DNA of 64,000 nucleotides from Calditrichota bacterium (GCA_024278755.1 JAJRSO010000050.1:1-64000); one strand, 5' to 3'; shown: positions 8,710-18,294, counted from the first letter of the stretch. Made by a program: numbers and translations. Notes: generated by a model not told the origin, from the letters alone.

Positions 8710-11070
8710 TTACCGCCAATTAACCAGCTTTACTTCTTCTCCGTCACATTCAAATACAAGCGCGCCAAAATGATCGGTGCGTAGCGGGCGGGCGCCGTTT
8801 TGCCGTAATCGCTGCATTGTTTTACGCGAGGGATGAAAGAATTTATTATGCCTGCCCACCGAAACCACAGAATACTGTGGCTTGATTAAATGCAGGAACG
8901 CTGCGGAAGTGGATGTTTTGCTGCCGTGATGGCCCACCTTTAGCACGTCTGATTTCAAGAAGGATTTATAATTCAGCAAATTGGTTTCCCCGTTCTGCTC
9001 CAGATCGCCGGTAAGCAAAAAGGCGCAGCGGCCGTAACACAGTTTTAACGCCAGAGAACTGTTATTTACCTCATTCCCGGAAAAAGTTTTTGCGTGCAGG
9101 TAGGGGCCGAAAGGATGCAGCACATAAATACGAAAACCGTTACCCATAAAAATCTGATTGCCCCGTTTTTTGTACGAGATGGGAATTTTCTTTTGCCGGG
9201 CTTTATCTAATAGTTGCGAATACAGTTTGCTCTTCCCCGGATAGCGGCTGATGATTAACGAATCGGCCGGGAATTTATCTAAAATGGAAATGAGTCCGCC
9301 AAAATGATCGCTGTGCGGATGGGTGCTGACCAGATAGTTTATTCTTTTAATACCGTAGTAATGCAGCAACGGGATTAAATAGCGCGTGCCGGAATCCATT
9401 GAAAACTTGCGGTCGCCGCCATCCACCACCATCACTTTGCCGTTTGGGAACTGCACAATGGCGCCATCGCCCTGACCGACATTGACAAAGGTGACGCGCA
9501 GGCGGTTGGGTGGACCGCTGTTTAGGTAAAAGAGCGTGGCAAACAGCAACAAAGCGGGAAAGATGGTTTTCTTTTTTAGATTAAAAACTAAAAGCAGGAA
9601 CAGGATGAGGAGGACGATGCTTAGAAGCGACGGTTTGGGAACGCCTATTTGGATGAAAGGCAGACGAGTGAAAAAGGCGTTGAGTTTCAGAATTAGCGAA
9701 AAATAATAATACAATATCCAGCCTAACCCAGCGCCGATACCAATTCCGACTCCGCTCACAAGAATGAAAATAAAACTCAGCACCACAAATCCGCCGATGA
9801 GGGGAATGAGCAGCACATTCACCAGCACCGCCCCTGTTTGTAGTGATCCGTAGTACCACCAGGTTAGCGGCACCGTACCCAATACGGCGGCGAGGGAGAC
9901 GAGGAAAGGCTGAACAATCCACTTATTTAGAAAAGGCTGTTTTATTTTAAATAGAGGCAGGGAACGGAATTTGGGATAAGCGTACAAAATACTGCCGGCC
10001 GCGGCAAAGGAAAACTGAAACCCCGGTTGCAAAAGTTGCTGCGGCGCAAAAATCAAAATCAGTAGCCCGGCCGTACCGATGATATTCATCGCGTTGGTTT
10101 TGCGCTGTAAAAACTGTCCGGCAAAATAGAGTGCGGCCATCATGCCGGCCCGCAGAACCGGCGCCTTAAAATCGATTAAAGCGATAAACAGGAACAGAAA
10201 TATTAAGGCGGCGGCGTTTCGTTTATTGTGAGAAAGCCCCAGTAATCCGAAAATAAGCAGAAAGAGCATCAAAATAAATCCAACGTGCAAACCCGAGACG
10301 GCCAGCACATGCACGATACCGGTTTGCTGAAACTGTTTTAAAATGCCGCGATCCACATCCTGCCGTTCTGCGAGGATAAGCGCTTTTACGACGGCGGCCG
10401 CCGGTTCGGGAATATTGGTTTCGATTTTAGAACGGATAAAATTGCGCAAGGGGACAAGAAACGTTTGTTGCAGGTAGTTCCCGTTTTGGCCGGGCAGGAT
10501 GGTGCAGTTTTCTCCTTTTAGATAGGTTTGAAAATAAATACCTTTCAGTTGTAAATATCTTCGAAAATTAAATTCGCCCGGATTGCCGGGCAGGGGCGGT
10601 TCTTGCAAACGGGATGAGATTCGAATCCGCTGACCGTATTGCAGGCGGGTTTTGTATTTTCCCTGAAACAGATAAATGAGGCCATTTGATTCAACTTTTG
10701 CGGAATCGGTATAAATAAAAGAGCACTGCAGGACATAACGGTTTTTGCCGTTTTTTCGATACTGCGCTTCTTTAATCCAGCCTTCGACAGCGGCCGTTTT
10801 CTTTAAATTCTGAAAGAGAAGATGCTCTGGCGGAAAAGCAGTTAGCGAAAAATAGAGACGCAAAACGCCTAAAATGATAACGGCGGGAAAAAGAAAAAAC
10901 AGGATGCGGCGTCGTAATAAAACGGCGCAAAGAAGAAGCGATAAAATAATTAGTAAGATCAAAACCGGAACAGACCGGATGAAAATCCAGCCAAGCGCAA
11001 TTCCCGCAGCATAGACGAGAAAAAACCAAAACGCCGGAGCGCTGTGGAAATATTTTTCGAAAGCGTTCAT
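8710..11070 (-). CDS. comEC: ComEC/Rec2 family DNA-uptake channel protein
   Basis: ComEC forms the inner-membrane channel that carries single-stranded DNA into the cytoplasm during natural transformation. The 786-residue product has the full family architecture. Two N-terminal transmembrane helices are followed by a soluble OB-like segment (~residues 85-190), a multi-helix competence domain carrying AVSGLHVGFIL, and a C-terminal metallo-beta-lactamase domain. The metal motif STHPHSDHFGG is near residue 582, and VGHHGSKTS and GDLEQNGE follow. All metal ligands appear present, so the C-terminal domain could be a nuclease. No other competence genes are in the window. Confidence 0.95.
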   Translation of the reverse strand: MNAFEKYFHSAPAFWFFLVYAAGIALGWIFIRSVPVLILLIILSLLLCAVLLRRRILFFLFPAVIILGVLRLYFSLTAFPPEHLLFQNLKKTAAVEGWIKEAQYRKNGKNRYVLQCSFIYTDSAKVESNGLIYLFQGKYKTRLQYGQRIRISSRLQEPPLPGNPGEFNFRRYLQLKGIYFQTYLKGENCTILPGQNGNYLQQTFLVPLRNFIRSKIETNIPEPAAAVVKALILAERQDVDRGILKQFQQTGIVHVLAVSGLHVGFILMLFLLIFGLLGLSHNKRNAAALIFLFLFIALIDFKAPVLRAGMMAALYFAGQFLQRKTNAMNIIGTAGLLILIFAPQQLLQPGFQFSFAAAGSILYAYPKFRSLPLFKIKQPFLNKWIVQPFLVSLAAVLGTVPLTWWYYGSLQTGAVLVNVLLIPLIGGFVVLSFIFILVSGVGIGIGAGLGWILYYYFSLILKLNAFFTRLPFIQIGVPKPSLLSIVLLILFLLLVFNLKKKTIFPALLLFATLFYLNSGPPNRLRVTFVNVGQGDGAIVQFPNGKVMVVDGGDRKFSMDSGTRYLIPLLHYYGIKRINYLVSTHPHSDHFGGLISILDKFPADSLIISRYPGKSKLYSQLLDKARQKKIPISYKKRGNQIFMGNGFRIYVLHPFGPYLHAKTFSGNEVNNSSLALKLCYGRCAFLLTGDLEQNGETNLLNYKSFLKSDVLKVGHHGSKTSTSAAFLHLIKPQYSVVSVGRHNKFFHPSRKTMQRLRQNGARPLRTDHFGALVFECDGEEVKLVNWR

Positions 11071-11630
11071 TTTTTCTGGTAGTTTAAACTTTTAAACCGC
11101 CCGGGAATTGAAGAGGAATAAATTGTAAAACCTAAATTGAGCGATTGTTTATGTAAATCTGTATAAATAAATGTCGTTTACGCTATTGCGATGCCGCAGG
11201 GTGTACCACAAAGTGGGTCTCTTTTTAGAAAGCAATCTTCTAAAAGATCGCCACGTCGTCCCGATTTTCGGGATTCCTCGCGATGACGAACAAGAATCGC
11301 TCGGTTTAGGTAAAAATAGTTTTTTTTATCACAGATGAAATGATTCATTCGGTGACAGGTTTTAAGCCCCCCGCTTGTATCGCGGCCGGAATAATAAAAA
11401 AATCTATTGAATCGAATATGCAATATCAAGGCATAATCTAATTATTTTAAAATTGTGCCGATTGAGAAATAGCGGTGCAGAGAGATTGTCCGAAGCAAGT
11501 AAAAAAAGGGAGCTATTTTGGTTCAGAATTAAAGTATCCAAAATTTTGTCAGATTTCGATTAAACTTTTATTCCATACTTTTTATTAGTATCTTAAATTT
11601 ATTTAATCATTATAAAATGAGGACCGTGCT
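11071..11630. other. 560-base intergenic region with hairpin repeats
   Basis: No credible gene is visible. At 11222-11245 TTTTAGAA and TTCTAAAA form a hairpin. At 11246-11290 a GATCGCC...GCGATGACG block contains an inner CCCGA/TCGGG hairpin and belongs to the same dispersed family as 8598-8692. The remainder is AT-rich and should contain divergent promoters for comEC and the lipoprotein gene. Confidence 0.5.
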
Positions 11631-12623
11631 ATGAAAAAAATGTATTTACTTTCCATGCTGATAATCAGCGCACTGTTAATTCAATGCGGAGGAAATCCCG
11701 AGCAGGACGGCGATCAGGCATTTGCACAGAAAAAGTTTAACCAGGCGCTGTCTTACTACCTGCAAGCTAAAAAAGCGGATTTTCAAAATCAGAAAATAAA
11801 TGAAAAAATTGCCTTGTCTTATATGCACAAGGGCCAACAACTATTTGCCAAAACCCATAATGTGGAATCCTTTTCCGGTAATTTTGAAAAAGGTGAAAAC
11901 TTTATTCCCGAAACAGAAACCAGTCCCGAATTTGACGCGCAATACAGTGCGATGCTGCATGAACTGGCAAAGGCCTATCGACAGGCGAAACCGGCCAATG
12001 AAATCCAAAAGGAACAGTATTTTAGTAAAACACTGGACCTACTTGATCGTGCCCTGACCTTTAACCCGGATAATGGCGATGCTGAAAAAACGCTTGCCGA
12101 CATTAAAAATGAAAACTTTAAACAGACCTACGAAAAAGGAATGCGCTTTTTAAAACAGGCAAAACGGGAAAAGAATCCCGATCTCTATCTGACAGCCGAA
12201 CGGTATCTGAAACGAGCGGTGTTTTTTAATCCCGATGACGAAAAGGCGCTAAAGAGTTTAAAATCGGTCCGCAAAAAAACGCTTGCCGTACTGGATATGA
12301 ATGGGGATTTCCCGTTTGCCATTGCCGATCGTCAATATAAAGACGGACGTTTTTTACTGGCCTTTACCGCCTTAAATAACGGTGGAGAAACCTTGACGTT
12401 TGATCCGCTTAAACTTATGTTGGTTACCGCGGATGAACAGGAAATTGCACTGGACGTTGCCTATACCGAGAAATTCGATAACGGTTTAACAAAAACAGTT
12501 ATACTGGAACCCCGTAAACAGATTGACGGAACACTGGCTTTCGCTGTTAAAAAATCACGCAGAATAATTTCGCTTAATTATCCGTTATCAGAAGAAAAAC
12601 AGGTACGGAAGTATTTCCCGTAA
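11631..12623 (+). CDS. TPR-containing lipoprotein
   Basis: A signal peptide ends in the lipobox LLIQC-G, so the mature protein should be lipid-anchored outside the cytoplasm. Residues ~25-215 contain tetratricopeptide-like helix pairs (DQAFAQKKFNQALSYYLQAK, then LLDRALTFNPDNGDAEKTL, then AERYLKRAVFFNPDDEKALK). A C-terminal ~100-residue beta-rich domain follows (VTADEQEIALDVAYTEK). TPRs usually scaffold protein complexes; the partner is unknown. It lies 49 bases ahead of the aminopeptidase gene in the same direction and may be cotranscribed with it. Confidence 0.75.
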   Translation: MKKMYLLSMLIISALLIQCGGNPEQDGDQAFAQKKFNQALSYYLQAKKADFQNQKINEKIALSYMHKGQQLFAKTHNVESFSGNFEKGENFIPETETSPEFDAQYSAMLHELAKAYRQAKPANEIQKEQYFSKTLDLLDRALTFNPDNGDAEKTLADIKNENFKQTYEKGMRFLKQAKREKNPDLYLTAERYLKRAVFFNPDDEKALKSLKSVRKKTLAVLDMNGDFPFAIADRQYKDGRFLLAFTALNNGGETLTFDPLKLMLVTADEQEIALDVAYTEKFDNGLTKTVILEPRKQIDGTLAFAVKKSRRIISLNYPLSEEKQVRKYFP

Positions 12624-12672
12624 ACCGTTCCGAAATAATTCGTGAGGAAATAAATTAAAAATGGAGTTATAA

Positions 12673-13908
12673 ATGGGTTCAAGCATTACAAAAGAACAAC
12701 TGCAAAAATGGGCGGATTATCTGGTGGATTATTCGCTGGGCGGCGTTACTAAAGACGATGTGGTAATGCTGAAAGGCGAACATATTACCTGGCCGTTACT
12801 CTCTGCTTTGCAGGATAAAATTTTTGCCGCCGGGGCCATTGCCGATTTAAATATTGTTGCGCCGGATAATGACCGCGGCAAGGTTTGGGGCGCTTCTATG
12901 GCACGCTTCGGAAGCGAAGAACAAATTGCCAAAGTGCCGCAATGGCATGTGGATCGCTATAAAGCCATGACAAAATACATTGAAGTGCTGGGCGCCGAAA
13001 GCCCGGAACTCTATGCCGACGTCCCGGAGGAAACCGGGCAGGCGATTATGCGTGTGGATGAGCCGATAAAAACACTGCGCATTTTAAAACCGTGGGTGCT
13101 AACCCTGTTTCCGACACAGGGATTTGCCGATATGGAGGGCATGACGCTGGAACGGTACGCCGAAGTGGTGGTCAATGCTTCCATGGTCGATCCCCGTCTA
13201 TTAGACGAGGTGGAAGAAGATATCTACCGTCTGATGCATAAAAGTAAAACCATCCGCATTGAAACCGAGCATCCGCATACTGGTAAAATGCTGGAACTCA
13301 AAATGGATATCGATAAACGTAATGTGATTAAATGTACCGGTAAACGTAATTTCCCCGACGGCGAAGTGTTTACCAGCCCCAATGTGCCGACGGTGGAAGG
13401 TGAAATATTTGTAGACCTGCCGGTTTCCTTTGTGGGCGTGACCATTCAGGGCATTTATCTGCGTTTCGAAAAAGGGAAGATTGTAGAATACAAAGCGGAT
13501 AAAGGGTTTGAAACCCTGCAAAAAATTATCGAAACCGATACGGGCTCGCACAGCCTCGGCGAAGTGGCTCTGGGCATGAACAATGGCATCGAAGAGGTGC
13601 TGAAACATCCTCTGTTTGTGGAAAAGGTCGGCGGTACGCTACATATTGCCATTGGCGCCAGTTATCCGGAATGCTATGTAAAAAATCCTTCTTCGGAAGA
13701 GGGTGAAAAGGAAGCGGAAGAATTCTTTAAAAAAGGATTGCTGAATAAATCGGCTCAGCACGTGGATATCGTAACCGATTTTCGTCCCGGTGGCAGTGGC
13801 CGCGCCGTATATTTAGACAATGTAAAACTGGAAATTGAAAATAATATCTGGGTGGTTCCCGAAGCGCACAAAGTAAAGAACCCCGTTGATACGGACTCCC
13901 GGTGGTAA
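12673..13908 (+). CDS. M29 family aminopeptidase (thermophilic metallo-aminopeptidase type)
   Basis: M29 enzymes (AmpS/AmpT/PepS type) are cytoplasmic dimetal aminopeptidases that remove N-terminal residues from peptides. The 411-residue length is typical. Conserved blocks are visible: TVEGEIFVDLP with a metal-binding glutamate, GSHSLGEVALGMN with another glutamate, GGTLHIAIGASYPE with the histidine ligand, and a final QHVDIVTDF with histidine and aspartate. GGAG lies about 8 bases before the ATG. A hairpin overlapping the stop codon probably ends the transcript. Confidence 0.9.
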   Translation: MGSSITKEQLQKWADYLVDYSLGGVTKDDVVMLKGEHITWPLLSALQDKIFAAGAIADLNIVAPDNDRGKVWGASMARFGSEEQIAKVPQWHVDRYKAMTKYIEVLGAESPELYADVPEETGQAIMRVDEPIKTLRILKPWVLTLFPTQGFADMEGMTLERYAEVVVNASMVDPRLLDEVEEDIYRLMHKSKTIRIETEHPHTGKMLELKMDIDKRNVIKCTGKRNFPDGEVFTSPNVPTVEGEIFVDLPVSFVGVTIQGIYLRFEKGKIVEYKADKGFETLQKIIETDTGSHSLGEVALGMNNGIEEVLKHPLFVEKVGGTLHIAIGASYPECYVKNPSSEEGEKEAEEFFKKGLLNKSAQHVDIVTDFRPGGSGRAVYLDNVKLEIENNIWVVPEAHKVKNPVDTDSRW

Positions 13909-13924
13909 AAACCGGAGGTTTTTA
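13906..13924 (+). terminator. Hairpin overlapping the M29 stop codon
   Basis: TAAAAACC (13906-13913, containing the stop codon) pairs with GGTTTTTA (13917-13924) across a GGA loop. The U-rich right arm could support intrinsic termination. The loop is tight and the T-run lies inside the stem, so termination strength is uncertain. Confidence 0.5.
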
Positions 13925-14173
13925 TCCCGAGTTGTGCGCAGGGATGCGCACGTATTTATCGGGATGAAAAGTTGCTTATTATATGCCAAAGAGATGTTTT
14001 TATCCTGCCTGTCCCTGTCTTTTGGGACTTTGTGCGCAGGGATGCGCAAGCAATTGTCGGGATAAAAAGCCGCTAAATGGGCGACAAAGAATTTTTTATC
14101 CCGATTTTTTGAAGCGTAGCGGAAATCCTGCTTGCGGGGTGTGCTTGGATGCGCAAGCATTTGTCGGGAAAAT
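13919..14173. repeat. Three tandem hairpin-forming repeat units
   Basis: Three related units lie at about 13919-13970, 13996-14070 and 14093-14173. Each opens with TTTATCC(C/T)G and ends with TCGGGA followed by A-rich sequence. Inside, the first two carry TGTGCGCAGGGATGCGCA, itself palindromic, and the third a variant (GTGCTTGGATGCGCAAG). Outer arms can pair with each other, so each unit could fold as a long hairpin with an inner stem. No ORF of note runs through them. This fills most of the 435-base gap between the aminopeptidase and the polysaccharide operon. Confidence 0.65.
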
Positions 14174-14196
14174 AGACATAGGACACAAAATATATG

Positions 14197-14222
14197 GGCG
14201 GAGTTATATCCGCCTTTTTTAT
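14197..14222 (+). terminator. Intrinsic terminator ahead of the polysaccharide operon
   Basis: GGCGGA (14197-14202) pairs with TCCGCC (14209-14214) over GTTATA and is followed directly by six or more Ts. This is a textbook rho-independent terminator. It separates the aminopeptidase/repeat region from the operon starting at 14344. Confidence 0.85.
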
Positions 14223-14343
14223 AACAACCATCTGATATTATATCTGTATTCTTTAAAATAACCAATTTTTCTTTTTTAAAATACTTGATTCGACAAACAA
14301 AACACATTACTTTATGAGTAAAATAATTACTCGGTAAAGGAAT

Positions 14344-14883
14344 ATGTTAAATTCATTAATCACTTCCGAAACACGCATAAAATTACTTCTGCGTTTTTTT
14401 CTCAATCCCAAAGCCCGTGGCTATCTGCGCCAATTGGCTAAGGATTTTAATGAATCTACCAATGGGATTCGTGTGGAACTGAATAAACTCCAGCAGGCAG
14501 GCATGCTGCAATCGGAACAGGAAGGGCGCAATAAAGTTTTTCGAGCCAATACCGACCACCCTCTTTTTGACGATATACGCAGTATTGTTTTAAAATCCAC
14601 CGGTATCGATAAAGTCGTTTCCAATATTCTGCAGAAACTGGGGCCGGTGCAACTGGCTTTTATCCGCGGGGATTATGCTACCGGGAAAGACAGCGGACTC
14701 ATCGATTTGGTAGTGGTCGGTGATACGGTGAACAGGGAAGAACTGGAACGGGTGCGTTTGAAAACAGAGCAGTTGATCAACCGTAAAATTTCGGTGCTGG
14801 TGTTAACCGGATCGGAATATGAAACATTAAAAGAGAGCCTGCAAAAAGAGACAGTACTGGTTCTGCTGGAAAGGAAGAGCTGA
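14344..14883 (+). CDS. Winged-helix regulator with degenerate nucleotidyltransferase-like domain
   Basis: Residues 1-70 are a winged helix-turn-helix (ETRIKLLLRFFLNPKARG, then YLRQLAKDFNES, then RVELNKLQQAGML) of the ArsR-like type. Residues ~95-175 look like a minimal nucleotidyltransferase fold. The expected GSxARG...SDxDL active site has become RGDYATGKDSGLIDLVVVG, so the first catalytic aspartate of the D-x-D pair is replaced by leucine and activity is doubtful. Genes of this type often open polysaccharide operons. AAAGGA precedes the ATG, and the stop overlaps the next start (TGATG). It is probably a transcriptional regulator of the operon to 20765; the ligand is unknown. Confidence 0.75.
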   Translation: MLNSLITSETRIKLLLRFFLNPKARGYLRQLAKDFNESTNGIRVELNKLQQAGMLQSEQEGRNKVFRANTDHPLFDDIRSIVLKSTGIDKVVSNILQKLGPVQLAFIRGDYATGKDSGLIDLVVVGDTVNREELERVRLKTEQLINRKISVLVLTGSEYETLKESLQKETVLVLLERKS

Positions 14884-16082
14884 TGCGTATCGGGATGATA
14901 TTGGATAGTTCTTTTCCAGTGGATGACAGGGTAGAAAAAGAGGCCAGAACATTAATTGAAGCCGGATTTGAAGTACATCTTTTATGTCTCTCATTTGGAA
15001 ATCAGTCTTTACAGGAACAAATAAACGGGATTCATATATCCCGTGTTTTTTTAAATAAACAGGTATATAAAAAGCTATCTGCGCTTATTCTTACGTTTCC
15101 GTTTTATAACTGGTTTTGGAAAAAACGTATTCAGAAATTTGTTTTAAAAAAGAACATAGATGTCCTTCATATTCATGATTTGCCTTTATGCGGAATCAGT
15201 ATTGATATTGCTCAAAAATATAATATCCCATTGGTGGCGGATATGCACGAAAACTATCCGATGCTGATTTCTGAATCACGCCATAGCAATACATTGTTAG
15301 GTAAAATTTTAATCAGCAAAAAGAAATGGTTTGTTAAGGAAAAAGAATGGCTGGAAAAAATAAAGCATATAATCGTTGTTGCAGATGAGATGAAACAACG
15401 CTTGCAGGCTGTTTTGCCAGAAATAAAGAATTTTGCGGTTGTTCCCAATACAATTCATATCAATGATTTCCTTAAACTGCAAAAGAGGGATCATGAACGA
15501 AGTGCAAAATATAAAGATGACTTTATTATTTTATACTATGGCGGATTAGGCAGGTTGCGTGGGATTGAAACGGTGATAGAGGCTGTGTCATTGTTAAAAG
15601 GGAAAATTACTCGTTTAAGGTTTGTTATTGTCGGAACAGGTTCTGTTATGAATGAACTTAAGATTAAGGTCAAAAACGATGGTCTCCAAAAAAGTGTTAG
15701 TTTTGAAGGCTGGCAAGAACAGTCTGTACTCAATGCCTATATGGAAAATGCCGATATCTGTGTTTTGCCACATATCAAATCCGTACAAACCGATAATTCC
15801 AGTCCTAATAAACTATTTATCTATATGTTGTTTAAAAAGCCGGTTATTGCTTCCAATTGCCATTCCATTCAAAAAATTATTGAGGAATACGATTGTGGAT
15901 TAATATATAAAAGCGGCGATTCCGAACATTTAGCACGACAGATACAAGAACTATATACTAATTCTTCCAAGGCCGAACAGTTGGGGGAAAATGGGCATCT
16001 GGCGGTTAAAACTCATTTTAACTGGAGCAAAACAAGTCAACCATTAATTGATTTATATAAAAAAATTGAAATGGATGTTTAA
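14883..16082 (+). CDS. Glycosyltransferase family 4
   Basis: This is a 399-residue GT-B fold retaining glycosyltransferase that transfers a sugar from a nucleotide donor to a growing lipid-linked glycan at the cytoplasmic face. The N-terminal acceptor domain starts MRIGMILDSSFPVDDRVEKE, the DxRVxxE pattern common in GT4. The C-terminal donor domain has YYGGLGRLRGIETVIEAVSL and the late SPNKLFIYMLFKKPVIASN. It overlaps the regulator gene by one base and is followed by wecB after two bases, so it is in the same operon. Donor and acceptor cannot be read from sequence. Confidence 0.88.
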   Translation: MRIGMILDSSFPVDDRVEKEARTLIEAGFEVHLLCLSFGNQSLQEQINGIHISRVFLNKQVYKKLSALILTFPFYNWFWKKRIQKFVLKKNIDVLHIHDLPLCGISIDIAQKYNIPLVADMHENYPMLISESRHSNTLLGKILISKKKWFVKEKEWLEKIKHIIVVADEMKQRLQAVLPEIKNFAVVPNTIHINDFLKLQKRDHERSAKYKDDFIILYYGGLGRLRGIETVIEAVSLLKGKITRLRFVIVGTGSVMNELKIKVKNDGLQKSVSFEGWQEQSVLNAYMENADICVLPHIKSVQTDNSSPNKLFIYMLFKKPVIASNCHSIQKIIEEYDCGLIYKSGDSEHLARQIQELYTNSSKAEQLGENGHLAVKTHFNWSKTSQPLIDLYKKIEMDV

Positions 16083-16084
16083 CT

Positions 16085-17137
16085 ATGAAAATAGCCACCA
16101 TCATCGGTGCCCGGCCGCAATTTATTAAGGCGGCAACACTTAGCAGAGTTGTTCGTGCGCACAGTGATATTAAAGAAGTATTGATCCATACCGGACAGCA
16201 CTATGATGCAAATATGTCGGATGTGTTCTTTCGTCAACTGCAAATCCCGGAACCCGATTATAATCTCGAAGTGGGTTCGGCCAGTCATGGCAGGCAAACC
16301 GGGCAGATGCTTGAGCGCATTGAAGAGGTGTTACTTAAAGAGAAACCGGACTGGGTACTGACCTACGGCGATACAAATTCTACGGTAGCGGGGGCGTTGG
16401 CCGCTGTTAAACTGCATATCCCCACCGCTCATGTGGAAGCGGGTTTACGTAGTTTTAACCGAAAAATGCCGGAAGAGATTAATCGCATAGCTTCCGACCA
16501 TATTTCCGATTTACTGTTTGCTCCTACCCAAAACGCAATGGCGCTTTTAGCAAAAGAGGGACTCGCGGATATTTCCCGGTTTAGCGGCGACGTGATGTAC
16601 GATTCCATCTTATTCTATTCAAAAATCGTTACCGAAAAGCACAAACCCGCGGTTTTGGATGAATTAAATGCGTATTATTTGGCAACCGTTCATCGCCCGG
16701 AAAACACAGATGCTCCGGAACGCCTGCAACATATTTTCAGCGCCTTTTCCGAATTGGACAAACCGGTCGTTTTACCCATTCATCCCAGGACCAGACATTT
16801 GCTGGATAATATTCAGTTTAATGACAATATTCGCATTATTGATCCGGTTGGATACCTGGAAATGCTCTATTTATTAAAACATAGCGCCAAAGTATTGACA
16901 GACAGCGGCGGTCTGCAGAAGGAAGCCTATTTTATGAACAAAGCCTGTATTACGCTGCGTGACCAGACCGAGTGGATTGAAACGCTGGAAAATAACTGGA
17001 ATTTTATTGTGGCAGCGGATAAGGATAAAATATTGGATAAAATTCAGGTAAATAACTTAGGCGCCCGCAGCGATGCTTTTGGAGATGGTCATGCGGCTGA
17101 GAAAATAATTAATGGTATTTTGGATACGGAAGAGTAG
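16085..17137 (+). CDS. wecB: UDP-N-acetylglucosamine 2-epimerase (non-hydrolysing)
   Basis: It interconverts UDP-GlcNAc and UDP-ManNAc, supplying ManNAc-type precursors for surface polysaccharides. The N-terminal IGARPQFIKAATLSR, the HTGQHYDANMSDVFF segment, YGDTNSTVAGALAA, HVEAGLRSFNRKMPEEINR and HRPENTD are all hallmark motifs. Late in the protein LTDSGGLQKEAYFMNKACIT is the UDP-binding segment. The length of 350 residues is normal. It sits between two GT4 genes, implying a ManNAc-derived residue in the product of this operon. Confidence 0.95.
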   Translation: MKIATIIGARPQFIKAATLSRVVRAHSDIKEVLIHTGQHYDANMSDVFFRQLQIPEPDYNLEVGSASHGRQTGQMLERIEEVLLKEKPDWVLTYGDTNSTVAGALAAVKLHIPTAHVEAGLRSFNRKMPEEINRIASDHISDLLFAPTQNAMALLAKEGLADISRFSGDVMYDSILFYSKIVTEKHKPAVLDELNAYYLATVHRPENTDAPERLQHIFSAFSELDKPVVLPIHPRTRHLLDNIQFNDNIRIIDPVGYLEMLYLLKHSAKVLTDSGGLQKEAYFMNKACITLRDQTEWIETLENNWNFIVAADKDKILDKIQVNNLGARSDAFGDGHAAEKIINGILDTEE

Positions 17138-17155
17138 AAAAAATTTGGCATTCCT

Positions 17156-18292
17156 ATGGAAAATAAAAAAAACGTTTTAATTCTCACCAGCTGGTATCCG
17201 AGTGAAGAGTCTGTATATAGCGGAATATTTATTCAGGAACAAGCTAAAGCGTTAAGTAAGGATTTTAATATTATTGTAGTTGTTATAAAAGTTGATTACA
17301 CTCGTTTTGCCCCCTTTTTTAAATATGAAGTAAAAAGACAAGGGAGCGGTTGTTTAAAAGAGTATCGGTTAACCGTTTTAAAATCCTTTCCTGTTTATAA
17401 TCAATTTAATTTTTTCGCGGCGGTTCAAAGAGTTTTAACAAATGAATTTGCCGATATAAATATAGATTTAATTCACAGCCACGTGTCCTATCCTGCGGGC
17501 GTTGCTGGATATTTCTATAGTAAGATACGTAAGATACCATTGATCATTACCGAACATTATGGCGGTTTTACAGGTTTATTTAGAACCTGGTTTCATAAAA
17601 AGCTGGCGCTGATGGCGTTGCGGAATGCAGACTCGGTAACAACGGTAAGCCGGGCATCAAAAGAAATTATAAGCCGATACATTGATAATGAGATAATGAT
17701 AATTCCTAATATGATCGATGTATCTAAGTTTTCGATTGAAAAAACAAAAGGTGATGTGATCCATGCTGGCTTTATGGGGGGCTTAAACACCAATGTAAAA
17801 GGATTAGATATTCTGCTTCAGGCAGCCGGGAAATTAAAAAAAGAACAGATTCTATTTCATATTGCCGGAGGGGGAGACCTTCTGGAGTTTTATAAACAAT
17901 ACGCAGCAGAGCTTTCCCTTGCAGATAAATGTGTTTTTTATGGCCCGTTAAAACCAGAACAAACGCCATCTTTTTATAATCGTTTAGACATCTTTATCCT
18001 GCCCAGCAGGCGGGAGTCGTTTGGGGTTGTGCTACTCGAGGCTTTGGCTTCCGGAGTTCCGGTAATTGCAGCGCGTTGCGGCGGTCCGCAGGAAATTGTA
18101 ACAAATGATGTAGGAATTTTAATCGAAAAAGAAAATCCTGGTGCATTGGCAGAAGGTATATTAAAGATAATCGGGGAAAGAAATAGCTATGCTCCGGAAC
18201 GTTTGCGCCAAGAAGTGGATCAACGGTTTGGTGTTGATCGGATTCGAAAAAAAATGCAGGTACTTTATAAACAGGTGATGGAGAGAAAATAA
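17156..18292 (+). CDS. Glycosyltransferase family 4
   Basis: A 378-residue GT-B enzyme. The N-terminus reads NVLILTSWYPSEESVYSG, with the WYPS pattern of bacterial GT4s. The donor-binding domain has the classic EX7E-type segment RRESFGVVLLEALASGVPVI followed by GGPQEIV. It lies 18 bases after wecB and 2 bases before the sulfotransferase gene. It probably adds one sugar in assembly of the repeat unit; specificity is unknown. Confidence 0.9.
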   Translation: MENKKNVLILTSWYPSEESVYSGIFIQEQAKALSKDFNIIVVVIKVDYTRFAPFFKYEVKRQGSGCLKEYRLTVLKSFPVYNQFNFFAAVQRVLTNEFADINIDLIHSHVSYPAGVAGYFYSKIRKIPLIITEHYGGFTGLFRTWFHKKLALMALRNADSVTTVSRASKEIISRYIDNEIMIIPNMIDVSKFSIEKTKGDVIHAGFMGGLNTNVKGLDILLQAAGKLKKEQILFHIAGGGDLLEFYKQYAAELSLADKCVFYGPLKPEQTPSFYNRLDIFILPSRRESFGVVLLEALASGVPVIAARCGGPQEIVTNDVGILIEKENPGALAEGILKIIGERNSYAPERLRQEVDQRFGVDRIRKKMQVLYKQVMERK

Positions 18293-18294
18293 AA

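Noticed and set aside
11178-11429. Small minus-strand ORF in the comEC-lipoprotein gap
   Set aside because: It runs through a dispersed hairpin repeat and has no ribosome binding site or protein similarity that I recognise.
13919-14173. CRISPR array
   Set aside because: Only three units, of unequal length, with long internal palindromes and no spacer-like unique segments of constant size.
13813-14307. Open frame on the minus strand across the hairpin repeats
   Set aside because: It is built from repeat sequence, overlaps the end of the M29 gene, and has no recognisable protein features.
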